Shown here one piece after another: positions 41,034-41,177 of a stretch of DNA of 41,177 nucleotides. The translations under genes and the position numbers were made by a program. The first letter of the stretch is position 1, and each line of letters opens with the position of its first letter. Origin of the DNA: an uncultured Clostridia bacterium (GTDB lineage Bacteria > Bacillota > Clostridia > TANB77 > CAG-508); NCBI GenBank assembly GCA_948468225.1, contig CAOKHH010000013.1:1-41177 (forward strand), read 5' to 3'. The notes below the pieces were generated by a model, which ran no database searches, was not told the origin of the DNA, and worked only from the letters and a program-made list of their open reading frames with translations.

Positions 41034-41177
41034 TAAAAATATAACTTATTAAAATATAACTGATAAAAACAGTAGACAAATAAATTTTTTTGTGTTAATA
41101 TGTAATTGTCATCTCTTTATGCTTGGAAGCATGAATGTTTGGTTTTGTTTGGTTTAGACTTTTCCATTCGTGCTTCT
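41034..41177. other. Non-coding right edge
   Basis: No gene seen. One perfect small hairpin, ATGCTT/AAGCAT with a two-base loop at 41119-41132, is followed by a T/G-rich run (GTTTGGTTTTGTTTGGTTT), possibly the beginning of an RNA or leader continuing outside the window. Confidence 0.4.

Noticed and set aside
1..41177. CRISPR arrays, insertion sequences or rRNA genes
   Set aside because: I saw no spaced direct repeats, transposase motifs or rRNA sequence. The only dense repeats are the early-region motif and the tape measure and CW_7 protein repeats.

Overview
The window is low-GC Firmicutes DNA, most likely from an uncultured gut-type Clostridia. About 31.7 kb of a siphovirus-like prophage (its left end lies outside the window) is joined to about 9 kb of host chromosome. 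The host call rests on the strongly AT-rich codon use (AGA for Arg), GGAGG-type ribosome binding sites, and host genes comM, dprA, yraN, a ClpE-like ATPase, a BofC-like protein and pgsA.

Layout: (1) 1-7.7 kb, early phage genes: the tail of a probable replication protein, a 260 bp region with eight copies of a 7-9 bp motif (possible origin or operator), small hypotheticals, a DUF3268 zinc-finger protein, an SF2 helicase, a PAPS-reductase-like PP-loop enzyme, a RecU-like resolvase, a membrane/ParB-like protein, a phage S-adenosylmethionine synthetase gene broken by one TAA codon, and an ArpU/sigma-70-like late regulator. (2) 7.7-9.2 kb: promoter, terminator, a tRNA-like element and a ParB-domain DNA methyltransferase. 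(3) 9.2-26.4 kb: packaging, head and tail genes in standard siphovirus order (terS, terL, portal, minor capsid, scaffold, major capsid, connectors, tail tube, tail chaperones with a +1 frameshift, tape measure, distal tail and fibre). (4) 26.4-29.0 kb: a complete-looking diversity-generating retroelement (DGR): a C-type-lectin-like target protein ending in a variable repeat (VR), a post-VR hairpin, a template repeat (TR) and a reverse transcriptase. (5) 29.0-30.8 kb: lysis genes (XhlA-like, holin, amidase with three CW_7 repeats). (6) 30.8-31.9 kb: a small divergent regulatory cassette and the probable attachment region. (7) 32.0-41.2 kb: host genes.

The most unusual signal is a recurrent +1 frameshift. 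Five host genes (comM, dprA, a membrane-anchored transglutaminase-like gene, a BofC-like gene, pgsA) and one phage gene (portal) are interrupted by 13 single-base insertions of one kind: an extra C exactly at a codon boundary before a glycine codon, so the reading frame meets CGG followed by N. Skipping the C at each site (or reading CGGN as one glycine) restores full-length, family-typical proteins. In ComM eight sites are needed, three within 21 bp of the Walker A loop. By eye I found no other in-frame CGG codon in the window. This suggests that CGG is unassigned in this lineage and that CGGN is decoded as glycine by +1 frameshifting or a quadruplet-reading tRNA. A sequencing artefact must be excluded first.

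The DGR also shows its signature: all eight TR/VR differences in the 131 bp core fall at template adenines, changing seven residues of the tail-tip lectin domain. The phage therefore appears to diversify its receptor-binding protein.
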